Positions 17,813 through 26,110 of a DNA stretch of 64,000 nt are shown here, in pieces (the first letter of the stretch is position 1; each line of letters opens with the position of its first letter). Under the pieces are notes generated by a model that was not told the DNA's origin, did not search any database, and saw only the letters and a list, made by a program, of their open reading frames with translations. A program made the position numbers and the translations under genes. The DNA is from an uncultured Prevotellaceae bacterium (GTDB lineage: Bacteria; Bacteroidota; Bacteroidia; Bacteroidales; Bacteroidaceae). The stretch is taken from contig CACXYH010000027.1 of assembly GCA_902771785.1 (NCBI GenBank), positions 1 to 64,000 of the forward strand. Reading direction: 5' to 3'.

Positions 17813-17902
17813 CGTTATCCTGAAAACAATCTTTTTACCTTAAAAGAACTAATACCTATTGAAAGTGGAAGCGACTACCCGTGAGGGCCATCGCTTTTTT
17901 TT
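17813..17902 (+). ncRNA. candidate small RNA of about 90 nt with its own promoter and terminator
   Basis: Downstream of a strong promoter lies about 55 bases of AT-rich sequence, then a hairpin. AAGCGA (17869-17874) pairs with TCGCTT (17891-17896), with a symmetric CTA/CCA internal loop and an inner CCC-GTGA-GGG stem capped by a GNRA-type tetraloop. Eight T residues follow directly (17895-17902), as in a rho-independent terminator. No start codon gives a meaningful protein. It lies between the DUF5103 and EF-G2 genes, both on the opposite strand. I cannot assign it to a known RNA family. Confidence 0.6.
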
Positions 17903-17915
17903 ATGTACGTAGATT

Positions 17916-17960
17916 AAAGAAAGGCGTGGCTTCCGAATTTGGTTGCCACGCCTTTTCTTT
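17916..17960 (-). terminator. terminator of the EF-G2 gene
   Basis: AAGGCGTGGC (17921-17930) pairs perfectly with GCCACGCCTT (17945-17954). It is flanked by AAAGA and TTCTTT, so it could work in either direction. It is 24 bases past the EF-G2 stop. Confidence 0.85.
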
Positions 17961-17983
17961 ATTGAGGTGAAGAATCGTCGACG

Positions 17984-20143
17984 TTAGTCTTCGTCCTTCA
18001 TTTCTGCCTCGTGCTCCTTGATAAGAGCCTGCTGGATGTCGTTCGGAACAAGCTCGTAGCTTGCAAACTTCGTAGAGAACGAAGCGCGTCCGCCAGTCAG
18101 TGAGCTCAGGGCAATCGAATAGCTCGAGAGTTCCTTCAAAGGAATCTTTGCGGAGAGCTTCTGATAACCAGCCTCTGAGTCCATACCCATGATGATGGCA
18201 CGGCGTCCTTGCAGGTCGCTCATCACATCGCCCATGTAGTCGGCAGGAACCAGCACCTCGAGGTCGTAGATAGGCTCAAGCACCTTTGGACCGGCCTCCT
18301 TGAAGGCAGCCGAGAATGCGTTACGTGCAGCGAGCATGAACGAAAGTTCGTTTGAATCGACGGGGTGCATCTTACCATCGTATACGATCACGCGAACATC
18401 GCGAGCATACGAACCTGTCAGCGGACCCTGCTCCATGCGCTCCATCACACCCTTCAGGATTGCAGGCATGAAGCGCAGGTCAATGGCACCACCCACCACA
18501 GAGTTGATGAACACGAGCTTTCCGCCCCACTCCAGGTCAATTTCTTCCTTGCTCTTGATGTTCATCTTAAACTCCTGACCGTTGATCTTGAACGAAGTCG
18601 GGTCTTCCATACCCTCAGTATAGGGCTCTACGATGAGGTGAACTTCACCAAACTGGCCGGCACCACCCGACTGCTTCTTGTGACGATAGTCGGCGCGTGC
18701 CATCTTGGTGATGGTCTCACGATACGGAATCTTCGGCTCAACGTATTCAATCTGAATCTTCTCGTTGTTCTCCATACGCCACTTCAACGTACGCAGGTGG
18801 AACTCACCCTGTCCGTGAACGATAATCTGGCGCAGTTCCTTCGACTGCTCAACAACCCATGTGGGGTCTTCCTGGCGCATCTTCTGCAGTGCCGCCATCA
18901 TCTTCTCGGTTTCAGCCTCGTTAACTGCCTTGATGGCACGAGAGAACTTAGAGTTAGGATACTTGATGAAGTCGAAGCGGTTCTCAACGTCCTTGCCGTT
19001 CAGCGTGTTGCCAGTCTTCACGTCTTTCAGCTTCACGGTGCAGCCGATGTCGCCGGCCACGAGCTGGTCAACCGGAATGCGGTTGGCACCTGCACAAGCA
19101 TAAAGCGTACCCATGCGCTCCTTCGAGCCACGGTCGGCATTCGTCAGGTCGTCGCCGCTCTTCACTACACCGCTCATTACCTTGAAGTAAGAAACCTCAC
19201 CGATGTGGGGCTCAACACCCGTCTTGAAGAAATAAAGTGAGGTGGGAGCGCTGGCGTCGGCAGGCACATCCTTGCCGGCAGCATTCTGTATAACAGGCAT
19301 TTCGCTGACAAACGGAACCACATTGCCCAGGAACTCCATCAGACGACGTACACCCATATCCTTGCCTGCACATACGCAGAACACGGGGAAGATGGAACGT
19401 GTGACGAGGCCCTTGCGGATGCCTTCGCGCATCTCGTCTTCAGAAAGGTCTTCGGTCTCGAAGAATTTCTCCATCAGCGTGTCGTCGCCGGCGGCAGCAG
19501 CCTCTACGAGCGCAGCCTTCATCTCCTTGGCTTTCTCCAGCTGGTCGGCAGGAATATCCTCGATGATGGGAGCACCACCCTCGGGCTTCCATGAATACTT
19601 CTTCATGAGCAGCACGTCGATCACGCTGTTGAAGCCGGCTCCTGTAGCTATAGGATACTGAACAGGCACGCAGTTCGGTCCGTAGACCTCGCGCAACTGG
19701 CCCAGAATCTGGTCGAAGTCGCAATTGTCGCGGTCGAGTTGGTTCACCAGGAAGATGACAGGCTTCTTCAGCTTGTCGGTATTGCGGAAGGCGTTCATCG
19801 TGCCCACCTCCGGGCCATACTGTCCGTTGATGAGGATCACAGCCTGGTCGGTCACGTTAAGAGCCGTGATTGCACCCCCGACGAAGTCGTCGGAACCCGG
19901 GCAGTCGATAATGTTGAGTTTCTTGTTGTTCCACTCCACATGGAATACGGTCGAGAATACGCTGTAGCCATACTCCTGTTCCACGGGGAAGTAGTCGCTC
20001 ATAGTGTTTTTACCTTCTACGGTGCCACGGCGCTTGATGATGCCTGCTTCGTAGACCATTGCCTCGGCAAGAGTAGTCTTGCCGCTACCCGCACTGCCAA
20101 GCAATGCGATGTTCTTAATCTCGTTTGTCTGATAGATTTTCAT
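17984..20143 (-). CDS. EF-G2-type translation elongation factor with altered GTPase motifs
   Basis: A 719-residue EF-G paralog that catalyses ribosomal translocation. It has all EF-G domains: an N-terminal G domain, domain II, and C-terminal domains III-V with the conserved YRETI, GGAGQFGEV and GRRAIIMGMDSE regions. The G domain departs from ordinary EF-G. The P loop reads GSAGSGKTT (residues 16-24), and the switch I region lacks RGITI. The DTPGHVDF motif is DCPGSDDF (residues 80-87), so the catalytic histidine is serine. NKMD is NQLD (134-137). This matches the EF-G2 group of Bacteroides, described as working without GTP hydrolysis and favoured under carbon limitation. The canonical fusA is not in this window. 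Confidence 0.9.
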   Translation of the reverse strand: MKIYQTNEIKNIALLGSAGSGKTTLAEAMVYEAGIIKRRGTVEGKNTMSDYFPVEQEYGYSVFSTVFHVEWNNKKLNIIDCPGSDDFVGGAITALNVTDQAVILINGQYGPEVGTMNAFRNTDKLKKPVIFLVNQLDRDNCDFDQILGQLREVYGPNCVPVQYPIATGAGFNSVIDVLLMKKYSWKPEGGAPIIEDIPADQLEKAKEMKAALVEAAAAGDDTLMEKFFETEDLSEDEMREGIRKGLVTRSIFPVFCVCAGKDMGVRRLMEFLGNVVPFVSEMPVIQNAAGKDVPADASAPTSLYFFKTGVEPHIGEVSYFKVMSGVVKSGDDLTNADRGSKERMGTLYACAGANRIPVDQLVAGDIGCTVKLKDVKTGNTLNGKDVENRFDFIKYPNSKFSRAIKAVNEAETEKMMAALQKMRQEDPTWVVEQSKELRQIIVHGQGEFHLRTLKWRMENNEKIQIEYVEPKIPYRETITKMARADYRHKKQSGGAGQFGEVHLIVEPYTEGMEDPTSFKINGQEFKMNIKSKEEIDLEWGGKLVFINSVVGGAIDLRFMPAILKGVMERMEQGPLTGSYARDVRVIVYDGKMHPVDSNELSFMLAARNAFSAAFKEAGPKVLEPIYDLEVLVPADYMGDVMSDLQGRRAIIMGMDSEAGYQKLSAKIPLKELSSYSIALSSLTGGRASFSTKFASYELVPNDIQQALIKEHEAEMKDED

Positions 20144-20189
20144 GTTACTTTTATAGTTTTGAGTTTATTGGTGTTCTCTTTATCGGGCT

Positions 20190-20197
20190 CTAAGGTA
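20190..20197 (-). promoter_or_regulatory. possible -7 box of the EF-G2 gene
   Basis: TACCTTAG on the minus strand differs from TAnnTTTG at one conserved base, about 46 bases ahead of the ATG. No clear -33 TTTG is visible, so the promoter may be weak or activator-dependent. Confidence 0.35.
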
Positions 20198-20250
20198 GAC
20201 ATATTTTGTGAAATATGCAAGAAATGCTTTCAAATATTAAACAAAATTAG

Positions 20251-20258
20251 TAATTTTG
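20251..20258 (+). promoter_or_regulatory. -7 box of hemW
   Basis: TAATTTTG ends eight bases before ATG 20267, predicting a leader of only a few bases. Confidence 0.55.
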
Positions 20259-20266
20259 CAAACGAA

Positions 20267-21376
20267 ATGGCAGGTATTTACGTTCATATTCCCTTTTGCA
20301 AGAGTCGTTGCATCTATTGCGGGTTCTACTCTACCACCCGTTTGGAGCTGCGTCAGCGCTACGTCGACGCGCTCTGCCGTGAGATGGAAACAAGGGGCGG
20401 ATGCCGAGCTGACACCGTCTACCTGGGCGGAGGAACCCCTTCACAGCTCACTCCCGACCAGTTGCGCCAGCTCTTTTTATATATTAATAAGGTGTACGAC
20501 GTGAGTGCCGATGCCGAAATCACACTGGAGTGCAACCCCGACGACGTCACTCCCGCTTTTGCCGAGCTACTCAGCGAACTGCCCGTCAACAGAGTGAGTA
20601 TGGGTGCCCAGACGTTCAGCGACGAGCGGCTGCGCTTTCTGCGCCGTCGACACAGCGCCGTGCAGGTGCCTCGGGCCGTTGAGCTGCTCCGTTCTGCGGG
20701 CATTCGCAACATCAGCGTCGACCTGATGTATGGCTTCCCCGGCCAGACGATGGAGGAATGGCGTGCTGATATTCGTAATGTATTGGAGCTCAAAGCGGAA
20801 CATCTGTCTGCTTATAGCTTAATGTATGAGGAAAACACCCCACTCTACCAACTGCTTCAGACAGGAAAAATACATGAGACTGACGAGGAGTTGAGCCGCG
20901 AAATGTACTACACGCTGATTGACCAACTGGCTGCGGCGGGCTACGAACACTACGAAATCAGCAACTTCGCCCGCCCCGGATTCCGCTCACGCCACAACAG
21001 CAGCTACTGGCACGACGTGCCCTATGTGGGCCTGGGGGCTGCTGCCCATTCGTACGACGGACGGAAACGGCAGTGGAACACCGACGACATTGAAGCATAC
21101 CTGGAAGGCATTGAGGCAGGAACCCCACAAACAGAAAGCGAGGAAATCGACGAGCAGACACGCTATAACGAACGAATGATGCTGGGACTGCGCACCTGCG
21201 AAGGCGTAGACCTGCGCCTGCTATCGGAAGAGCAGCGGCGCTGTTGCCTTCAGTTGGCCCGCAAGTATCTGGAGCAAGGGCTGCTCGAGCAGCAGGGTCA
21301 GCAATTGCGGCTGACCCGTAAGGGGCTGTTCGTCAGCGATATGGTGATGAGCGACCTGTTTATGGAAGAACCTTGA
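20267..21376 (+). CDS. hemW: radical SAM heme chaperone HemW
   Basis: A 369-residue radical SAM protein of the HemW family, formerly called oxygen-independent coproporphyrinogen oxidase-like. It starts MAGIYVHIPFCKSRCIYC, with the CxxxCxxC iron-sulfur motif. Other features are YLGGGTPSQL, ECNPDDV, and the C-terminal HemN_C region. HemW proteins bind heme and deliver it to respiratory enzymes; true HemN enzymes have an extra N-terminal segment with a further cysteine, absent here. An open frame extends upstream to 19739, but that part is antisense to EF-G2 and lies before the promoter. The last 17 bases overlap the convergent helicase gene. Confidence 0.92.
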   Translation: MAGIYVHIPFCKSRCIYCGFYSTTRLELRQRYVDALCREMETRGGCRADTVYLGGGTPSQLTPDQLRQLFLYINKVYDVSADAEITLECNPDDVTPAFAELLSELPVNRVSMGAQTFSDERLRFLRRRHSAVQVPRAVELLRSAGIRNISVDLMYGFPGQTMEEWRADIRNVLELKAEHLSAYSLMYEENTPLYQLLQTGKIHETDEELSREMYYTLIDQLAAAGYEHYEISNFARPGFRSRHNSSYWHDVPYVGLGAAAHSYDGRKRQWNTDDIEAYLEGIEAGTPQTESEEIDEQTRYNERMMLGLRTCEGVDLRLLSEEQRRCCLQLARKYLEQGLLEQQGQQLRLTRKGLFVSDMVMSDLFMEEP

Positions 21377-23777
21377 AGCGGGCAAACTTCAGCAGCAACT
21401 GCTTCGTTCCGGCATTGCGGAACTCAACGGTAGCCTTCTCGTTCTCGCCCGTTCCCTCTACCTTCAGCACCTTTCCTATGCCAAAGCGCTGGTGCTCAAT
21501 CGTCTGCCCTTCGCGCAGCGACTGACTGCCGGCAGGAGCCACGCTGGGTGCCGCAGCACGAGAAACCGGACGGAAACGCCCGCCGCTGGCCTGCTGCAAC
21601 TGGCGCTTAAAGCTACTGCTGAAGGGATCGACAGGCTCTTCGGCCCTCCGGGGAGCAACAGCCCGCGGCTTGGGGTCGGCACGGAACTGGGTAGCCACCG
21701 GGTGAGGATTCTGCATCCAGGGCGACGAACTGCTACGGCTACCTGCACCATAGCCCGAGTCCATCCGGTGCACGGCAGGTTCGTCGTCGTCACCCTTCAT
21801 CGACTCAACGCGCAGCAACTGAGGGTCGATATCCTTGATAAAGCGCGACGGTGTGTCGTACTCCATTCGCCCGTAGCGAAAACGGTTCTGAGCGCAGGTC
21901 AGAATGCAATGCTTCTCGGCGCGCGTAATGGCCACATAAAGCAGTCGGCGCTCTTCTTCAAGCTCGCGTAACGAATTGGTAGACATAGGAGAAGGGAAGA
22001 TATTCTCTTCCAATCCTACAACGAAGACCGTCGGGAACTCCAGACCTTTTGCCGCATGGATAGTCATCAGAACCACCTTCTGTCCGTCGTCGTCGCCCTC
22101 GCTGTCGAGGTCGGTCAGCAAGGCCACCTCCTGCAGGAAGTCGCTCAGGCTCACCTGGTCGCCCATATCTTCCTCGCGGCGGGTGTCGACAAAGTCGCGC
22201 ATACCAGAGAGGAACTCCTCCAGGTTCTCCTGTCGCGACAGGTCTTCAGGATTATTGCTGCTATAGATGTCTTTCGAAATGCCGCTCTGCATGATGATGT
22301 CGTGGCCCAGCTGGTAGGCATCTTCTGCTGCCATCCGGCTGCTCCAGCCCTCTATCAACTGCCGGAAAGCCTCTATCTTGGTCGCTGTGGCCTTGCTCAC
22401 GTTCAGCCGGAAGAGCACGGGTTGCGAGATGACCGTCCAGAGGCTGACCAAGTGCTGATTGGCGCAGGCAACGATTTTGGCCAACGTCGTGTCGCCAATA
22501 CCGCGTGTGGGATAGTTGATGATGCGCTTCAGCGCTTCCTCGTCGTTTGGGTTTGCCACGAGGCGGAAGTAGGCAATGACGTCCTTTATCTCCTTGCGCT
22601 GATAGAACGAGAGGCCGCCATAGATGCGGTAGGGAATGTTCATCTTGCGCATTTGCTCCTCGAACGAGCGGCTCTGCGAGTTGGTGCGATAGAGAATAGC
22701 GAAGTCGCTGTACTCCAGTTGCTCCTGCCGGCGCAGCCGCACAATGTCGTTGCACACGATCATGGCCTCCTCGCGGTCGCTGTAGGCGGGCTTCAGCGTC
22801 AGTTTCTCGCCGCTCTCGTTGTTGCTGTAGACGTCCTTCGGTATCTGCCGTTCGTTCTTGCGTATCAGACTGTTGGCCGCTTGCACGATGAGTTGCGTTG
22901 AGCGGTAGTTCTGTTCGAGCTTGAAGAGGCGGGCGTTGTCGTAGTGGTTGCGGAAATCCAGGATGTTGTCGATGTTTGCTCCGCGGAAGCTGTAGATGCT
23001 CTGTGCGTCGTCGCCAACCACGCACACGTGCTGATGCTCTCGCGTCAGCTGCAGCACAATGGCCTGCTGGGCGTAGTTGGTGTCCTGATACTCGTCGACG
23101 AGCACGAACTTGAACTTCTCTACATACTTGCGTCTTACGTCGTCGTGAGTCTCGAAGAGCACGTAGGTCTTCACCAGCAGGTCGTCGAAGTCCATTGCAT
23201 TAGCCTGCCGGCAACGTTCGTTGTAGCGCATGTAGACGTCCTTGATAGCCGGAAGCTTGCGCCGGGCGTCGTCTTCGGCGCTGGGGCTTGTGGCGTATTG
23301 CTGCGGCAGAATGAGGTGGTTCTTCGCCATTGAAATGCGGTCGGCCACCGAGTTGGGCTTATAGGCCTTTTCGTCGAGGCCCATCTCCTTGATGATGGCT
23401 TTCACCAGCGAGCGTGAGTCGGCTTGGTCGTAGATGGTGAAATTGGCGTTGAAGCCCAGCTTGTCGGCCTCGGAGCGAAGGATGCGAGCGAAGACCGAGT
23501 GGAAGGTTCCCATCTGCAAATAGCGTGCGCGCTCCTCGCCCACGAGTCGTCCGATGCGTTCCTTCATCTCGCGTGCAGCCTTGTTGGTGAACGTCAGCGC
23601 CAGGATGTTCCAGGGAGCCAGGCCGAGTTCTTTCTGCTGCAGCAGATAGGCAATCTTATAGGTAAGCACACGTGTTTTTCCAGAGCCTGCGCCAGCTATT
23701 ACCAGCGAAGGGCCGTCGCAATAGGTCACCGCCTCGCGCTGACTATCGTTTAGTTGTTCCAGTAGGTTCTCATTCAT
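21360..23777 (-). CDS. pcrA: UvrD/PcrA-type superfamily 1 DNA helicase
   Basis: An 805-residue ATP-dependent 3'-5' DNA helicase for repair and replication-fork maintenance. Motif Q is LNDSQREAV, Walker A is AGAGSGKTRVLTY near residue 33, and Walker B is VDEYQDTNYAQ. Later motifs include VCVVGDDAQSIYSFRGA, QNYRST, MTIHAAKGLEFPTVFVVG and LLYVAITRAEK. The long C-terminal tail is proline/serine/arginine-rich and ends in a small beta domain (GQTIEHQRFGIGKVLKVEG), as in PcrA. The start is ATG 23777 (MNENLLEQ), just after a -7 box. Choice of the name PcrA over UvrD rests on the tail. Confidence 0.93.
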   Translation of the reverse strand: MNENLLEQLNDSQREAVTYCDGPSLVIAGAGSGKTRVLTYKIAYLLQQKELGLAPWNILALTFTNKAAREMKERIGRLVGEERARYLQMGTFHSVFARILRSEADKLGFNANFTIYDQADSRSLVKAIIKEMGLDEKAYKPNSVADRISMAKNHLILPQQYATSPSAEDDARRKLPAIKDVYMRYNERCRQANAMDFDDLLVKTYVLFETHDDVRRKYVEKFKFVLVDEYQDTNYAQQAIVLQLTREHQHVCVVGDDAQSIYSFRGANIDNILDFRNHYDNARLFKLEQNYRSTQLIVQAANSLIRKNERQIPKDVYSNNESGEKLTLKPAYSDREEAMIVCNDIVRLRRQEQLEYSDFAILYRTNSQSRSFEEQMRKMNIPYRIYGGLSFYQRKEIKDVIAYFRLVANPNDEEALKRIINYPTRGIGDTTLAKIVACANQHLVSLWTVISQPVLFRLNVSKATATKIEAFRQLIEGWSSRMAAEDAYQLGHDIIMQSGISKDIYSSNNPEDLSRQENLEEFLSGMRDFVDTRREEDMGDQVSLSDFLQEVALLTDLDSEGDDDGQKVVLMTIHAAKGLEFPTVFVVGLEENIFPSPMSTNSLRELEEERRLLYVAITRAEKHCILTCAQNRFRYGRMEYDTPSRFIKDIDPQLLRVESMKGDDDEPAVHRMDSGYGAGSRSSSSPWMQNPHPVATQFRADPKPRAVAPRRAEEPVDPFSSSFKRQLQQASGGRFRPVSRAAAPSVAPAGSQSLREGQTIEHQRFGIGKVLKVEGTGENEKATVEFRNAGTKQLLLKFARFKVLP

Positions 23778-23785
23778 TGCGGATG

Positions 23786-23793
23786 CAAAGTTA
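23786..23793 (-). promoter_or_regulatory. -7 box of the helicase gene
   Basis: TAACTTTG on the minus strand, eight bases ahead of the ATG, predicting a short leader. Confidence 0.65.
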
Positions 23794-23860
23794 CGAAAAA
23801 ATCCCGAATGCCACATGCTGAGGCCTGGAATTTTTCTTCATCCGGTTCTTTTGCCTCCTC

Positions 23861-23992
23861 AAAGTGCCGCTTTCATCCCACTAAAGTGCCGCTTTCATTC
23901 CGCTAAAGTGCCGCTTTCATCCCACTAAAGTGCCGCTTTCATCCCGTTAAAGTGCCGCTTTCATCCCGTTAAAGTGCCGCTTTCATTCCGCT
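23861..23992. repeat. 22-bp tandem repeat, six units, each a small hairpin
   Basis: Six consecutive units of exactly 22 bases start AAAGTGCCGCTTTCAT. The last six bases vary between CCCACT, TCCGCT and CCCGTT. Within each unit AAAG-TGCCG-CTTT forms a four-base-pair stem. The array lies between the divergent helicase gene and the pectin glycosidase operon and ends 60 bases before the GH127 ATG. There is no spacer between units, so it is not a CRISPR array. Regulatory binding sites are possible. Confidence 0.9.
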
Positions 23993-24022
23993 AAAGCGTG
24001 ACAAAAGCGCACGAAATGCGTC

Positions 24023-24042
24023 TTTATATTATATAATATAAA
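24023..24042 (+). promoter_or_regulatory. 20-bp AT palindrome upstream of the GH127 gene
   Basis: TTTATATTATATAATATAAA is a perfect palindrome ending ten bases before ATG 24053. No TAnnTTTG box is seen before this operon, so it may be an operator or part of an activator-dependent promoter. Confidence 0.4.
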
Positions 24043-24052
24043 TCGAACGATA

Positions 24053-26098
24053 ATGAAAAGAACATTCAACATCATCTGCAGCATGGCCTTTGCCGTAGGA
24101 ATGCAGGCCCAAGGACTTGCAGACATGAGCCACAGCCAGTATGCAAAAATAAGCAACACACCCCTTGGAGCCACGCAGTGGACGGGCGGTTTCTGGGGCG
24201 AGCGCTTCGGCGTGCTCTCCAAGACCACCATCTGGGACATGTGGGACACCTGGAACTCGCCCGACGTGAGCCACGGGTTCCGCAATTTCGAAGTAGCAGC
24301 CGGCACGGTGAAGGGCGTGCACCACGGCCCTCCCTTCCACGACGGCGACATGTATAAGTGGCTGGAAGCCTGTGCTGCCGTCTATGCCGTGACGAAAGAC
24401 CCGAAGCTCGACGCGCTGATGGACAAGTTCATTGAGCAGGTGCGACTGGCTCAACGCAACGACGGCTACATACACACCCCCGTAGTAATCAGCGAGCGAA
24501 ATGCCGGAATCGACTCTCACTCAGGCGACAACACCAATATCGGAATTGAGATTGGAAAGGACCACAAGAAGGCATTTGCCTCGCGTCTGAACTTCGAGAC
24601 CTACAACTTAGGCCACCTCATGACGGCAGGTATCGTACACAAGCGGGCTACTGGCAAGACTACGCTCTTCGACTGCGGAAAGAAGGCTGCCGACTTCCTC
24701 TACAACTTCCTGACCAACGACGCTGCCGAGCTGTCGCGCAACGCCATCTGCCCCTCTCACTACATGGGTGCAACCGAGATGTATCGGGAGACGGGCGACG
24801 AACGATACCTGACGCTGGCCAAGGGACTCATTGCCATTCGCGACTCGGTGACGAACGGCGAAGACCACAATCAGGACCGCCACAAGTTCCGCGAGCAGTA
24901 TGAGGCAATGGGCCACGCCGTCAGAGCCAACTATCTCTATGCCGGCGTTGCCGACCTCTACGCCGAAACGGGCGAGGCACAGCTGATGAAGAACCTGACT
25001 GCCATTTGGAACGACATCATCGAGCACAAGATTTATATCATGGGAGGCTGCGGTGCGCTCTACGACGGCGTGTCGCCCGACGGCACTACCTACGACCAAC
25101 CCAGCATCCAGCAGATACATCAGGCCTACGGACGCCAGTTTCAGCTGCCGCAGGAAGCCGCCCACAACGAGATTTGCGCGCAGATAGGAATGCTGCTCTT
25201 CTCCTGGCGAATGTTCCAGACCACGGCCGACAACAAGTATATCGACATTATCGAGAACGAACTCTACAACGGAATCCTCTCGGGCATCTCGCTCGACGGC
25301 AAGAACTACTTCTACACCGAAGCCCTGCGACGCACCCAGGAGTTCCCCTACACCATGCGCTGGCCCAAGCAGCGACAGCACTACATCTCGTGCTTCTGCT
25401 GTCCGCCGAACACCACCCGCACGCTCTGCGAAGCTCAGGAGTATGCCTATGCCCTCACAGGCGGCAACTGCCTGTGGGTGAATCTCTACGGCAACAACAC
25501 CCTGACCACGAAAGAACTCGTGGTAGAACAGCAGACCGACTATCCCTGGGACGGAAAGGTCAGGCTGACGTTCAAGAAGGTGAAGGACTGCTCTTGCGTC
25601 ATGCTCCACATTCCCGACTGGTGCGACAAATACAGCATTGCCGTCAATGGCGAGGACTTAGGGCCTAACCATACGGGCATCATCCAGCGCAAGTTCAAGA
25701 AGGGCGACGTGATTGACATCAACTTCGAGATGCGTCCGCGTCTCATCGAGGCCAACCCGCTCGTCGAGGAAGCCAAGAACCAGGTGGCCGTGAAGCGCGG
25801 CCCCATCGTCTACTGCCTCGAGGGACAGGACATTGAGGGCGGTTACCGCATCAACGACATTGCCTTGCCGGCCAACATCCAGCTGAAGGAGGTGCCTATG
25901 GAGATTGCCGGCCACCGCTTCACAGCGCTTGAGGGCGAGGTCAACGTGGTGAACAACCGGAAGTGGGACAACCACACGCTCTACCGCGAACTGCAGCAGA
26001 CCGCAAAGAAAACCACGAAAATCCGCCTCATTCCCTACTACGCATGGGACAATCGCGGCAATCAGGACATGAGCCTCTGGCTGCCTCTGGCTCAATAA
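24053..26098 (+). CDS. GH127-family beta-L-arabinofuranosidase-like enzyme
   Basis: A secreted glycoside hydrolase of 681 residues with a signal peptide (MKRTFNIICSMAFAVGMQAQ). The fold is the DUF1680 (alpha/alpha)6 barrel followed by beta domains. The zinc/catalytic set of GH127 is present: HNEIC supplies E373 and C375, and SCFCCPPN supplies C449 and C450, one of which should be the nucleophilic cysteine. Family members release beta-L-arabinofuranose from plant glycans including pectin side chains. It is the first gene of a same-strand run with a beta-helix enzyme and GH78. The related family GH146 cannot be excluded. Confidence 0.85.
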   Translation: MKRTFNIICSMAFAVGMQAQGLADMSHSQYAKISNTPLGATQWTGGFWGERFGVLSKTTIWDMWDTWNSPDVSHGFRNFEVAAGTVKGVHHGPPFHDGDMYKWLEACAAVYAVTKDPKLDALMDKFIEQVRLAQRNDGYIHTPVVISERNAGIDSHSGDNTNIGIEIGKDHKKAFASRLNFETYNLGHLMTAGIVHKRATGKTTLFDCGKKAADFLYNFLTNDAAELSRNAICPSHYMGATEMYRETGDERYLTLAKGLIAIRDSVTNGEDHNQDRHKFREQYEAMGHAVRANYLYAGVADLYAETGEAQLMKNLTAIWNDIIEHKIYIMGGCGALYDGVSPDGTTYDQPSIQQIHQAYGRQFQLPQEAAHNEICAQIGMLLFSWRMFQTTADNKYIDIIENELYNGILSGISLDGKNYFYTEALRRTQEFPYTMRWPKQRQHYISCFCCPPNTTRTLCEAQEYAYALTGGNCLWVNLYGNNTLTTKELVVEQQTDYPWDGKVRLTFKKVKDCSCVMLHIPDWCDKYSIAVNGEDLGPNHTGIIQRKFKKGDVIDINFEMRPRLIEANPLVEEAKNQVAVKRGPIVYCLEGQDIEGGYRINDIALPANIQLKEVPMEIAGHRFTALEGEVNVVNNRKWDNHTLYRELQQTAKKTTKIRLIPYYAWDNRGNQDMSLWLPLAQ

Positions 26099-26110
26099 TC
26101 ACTTCTTAAA

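Noticed and set aside
17813-17902. Assignment of the small RNA to 6S RNA or SRP RNA
   Set aside because: About 90 nt is too short for 6S RNA and the SRP core motifs are not visible.
19739-20266. N-terminal extension of hemW
   Set aside because: This part is antisense to the EF-G2 gene, lies upstream of the promoter box, and does not resemble HemW proteins, which start at the VHIPFC region.
23861-23992. Possible CRISPR array
   Set aside because: Units are 22 bases with no unique spacers between them, so this is a simple tandem array.
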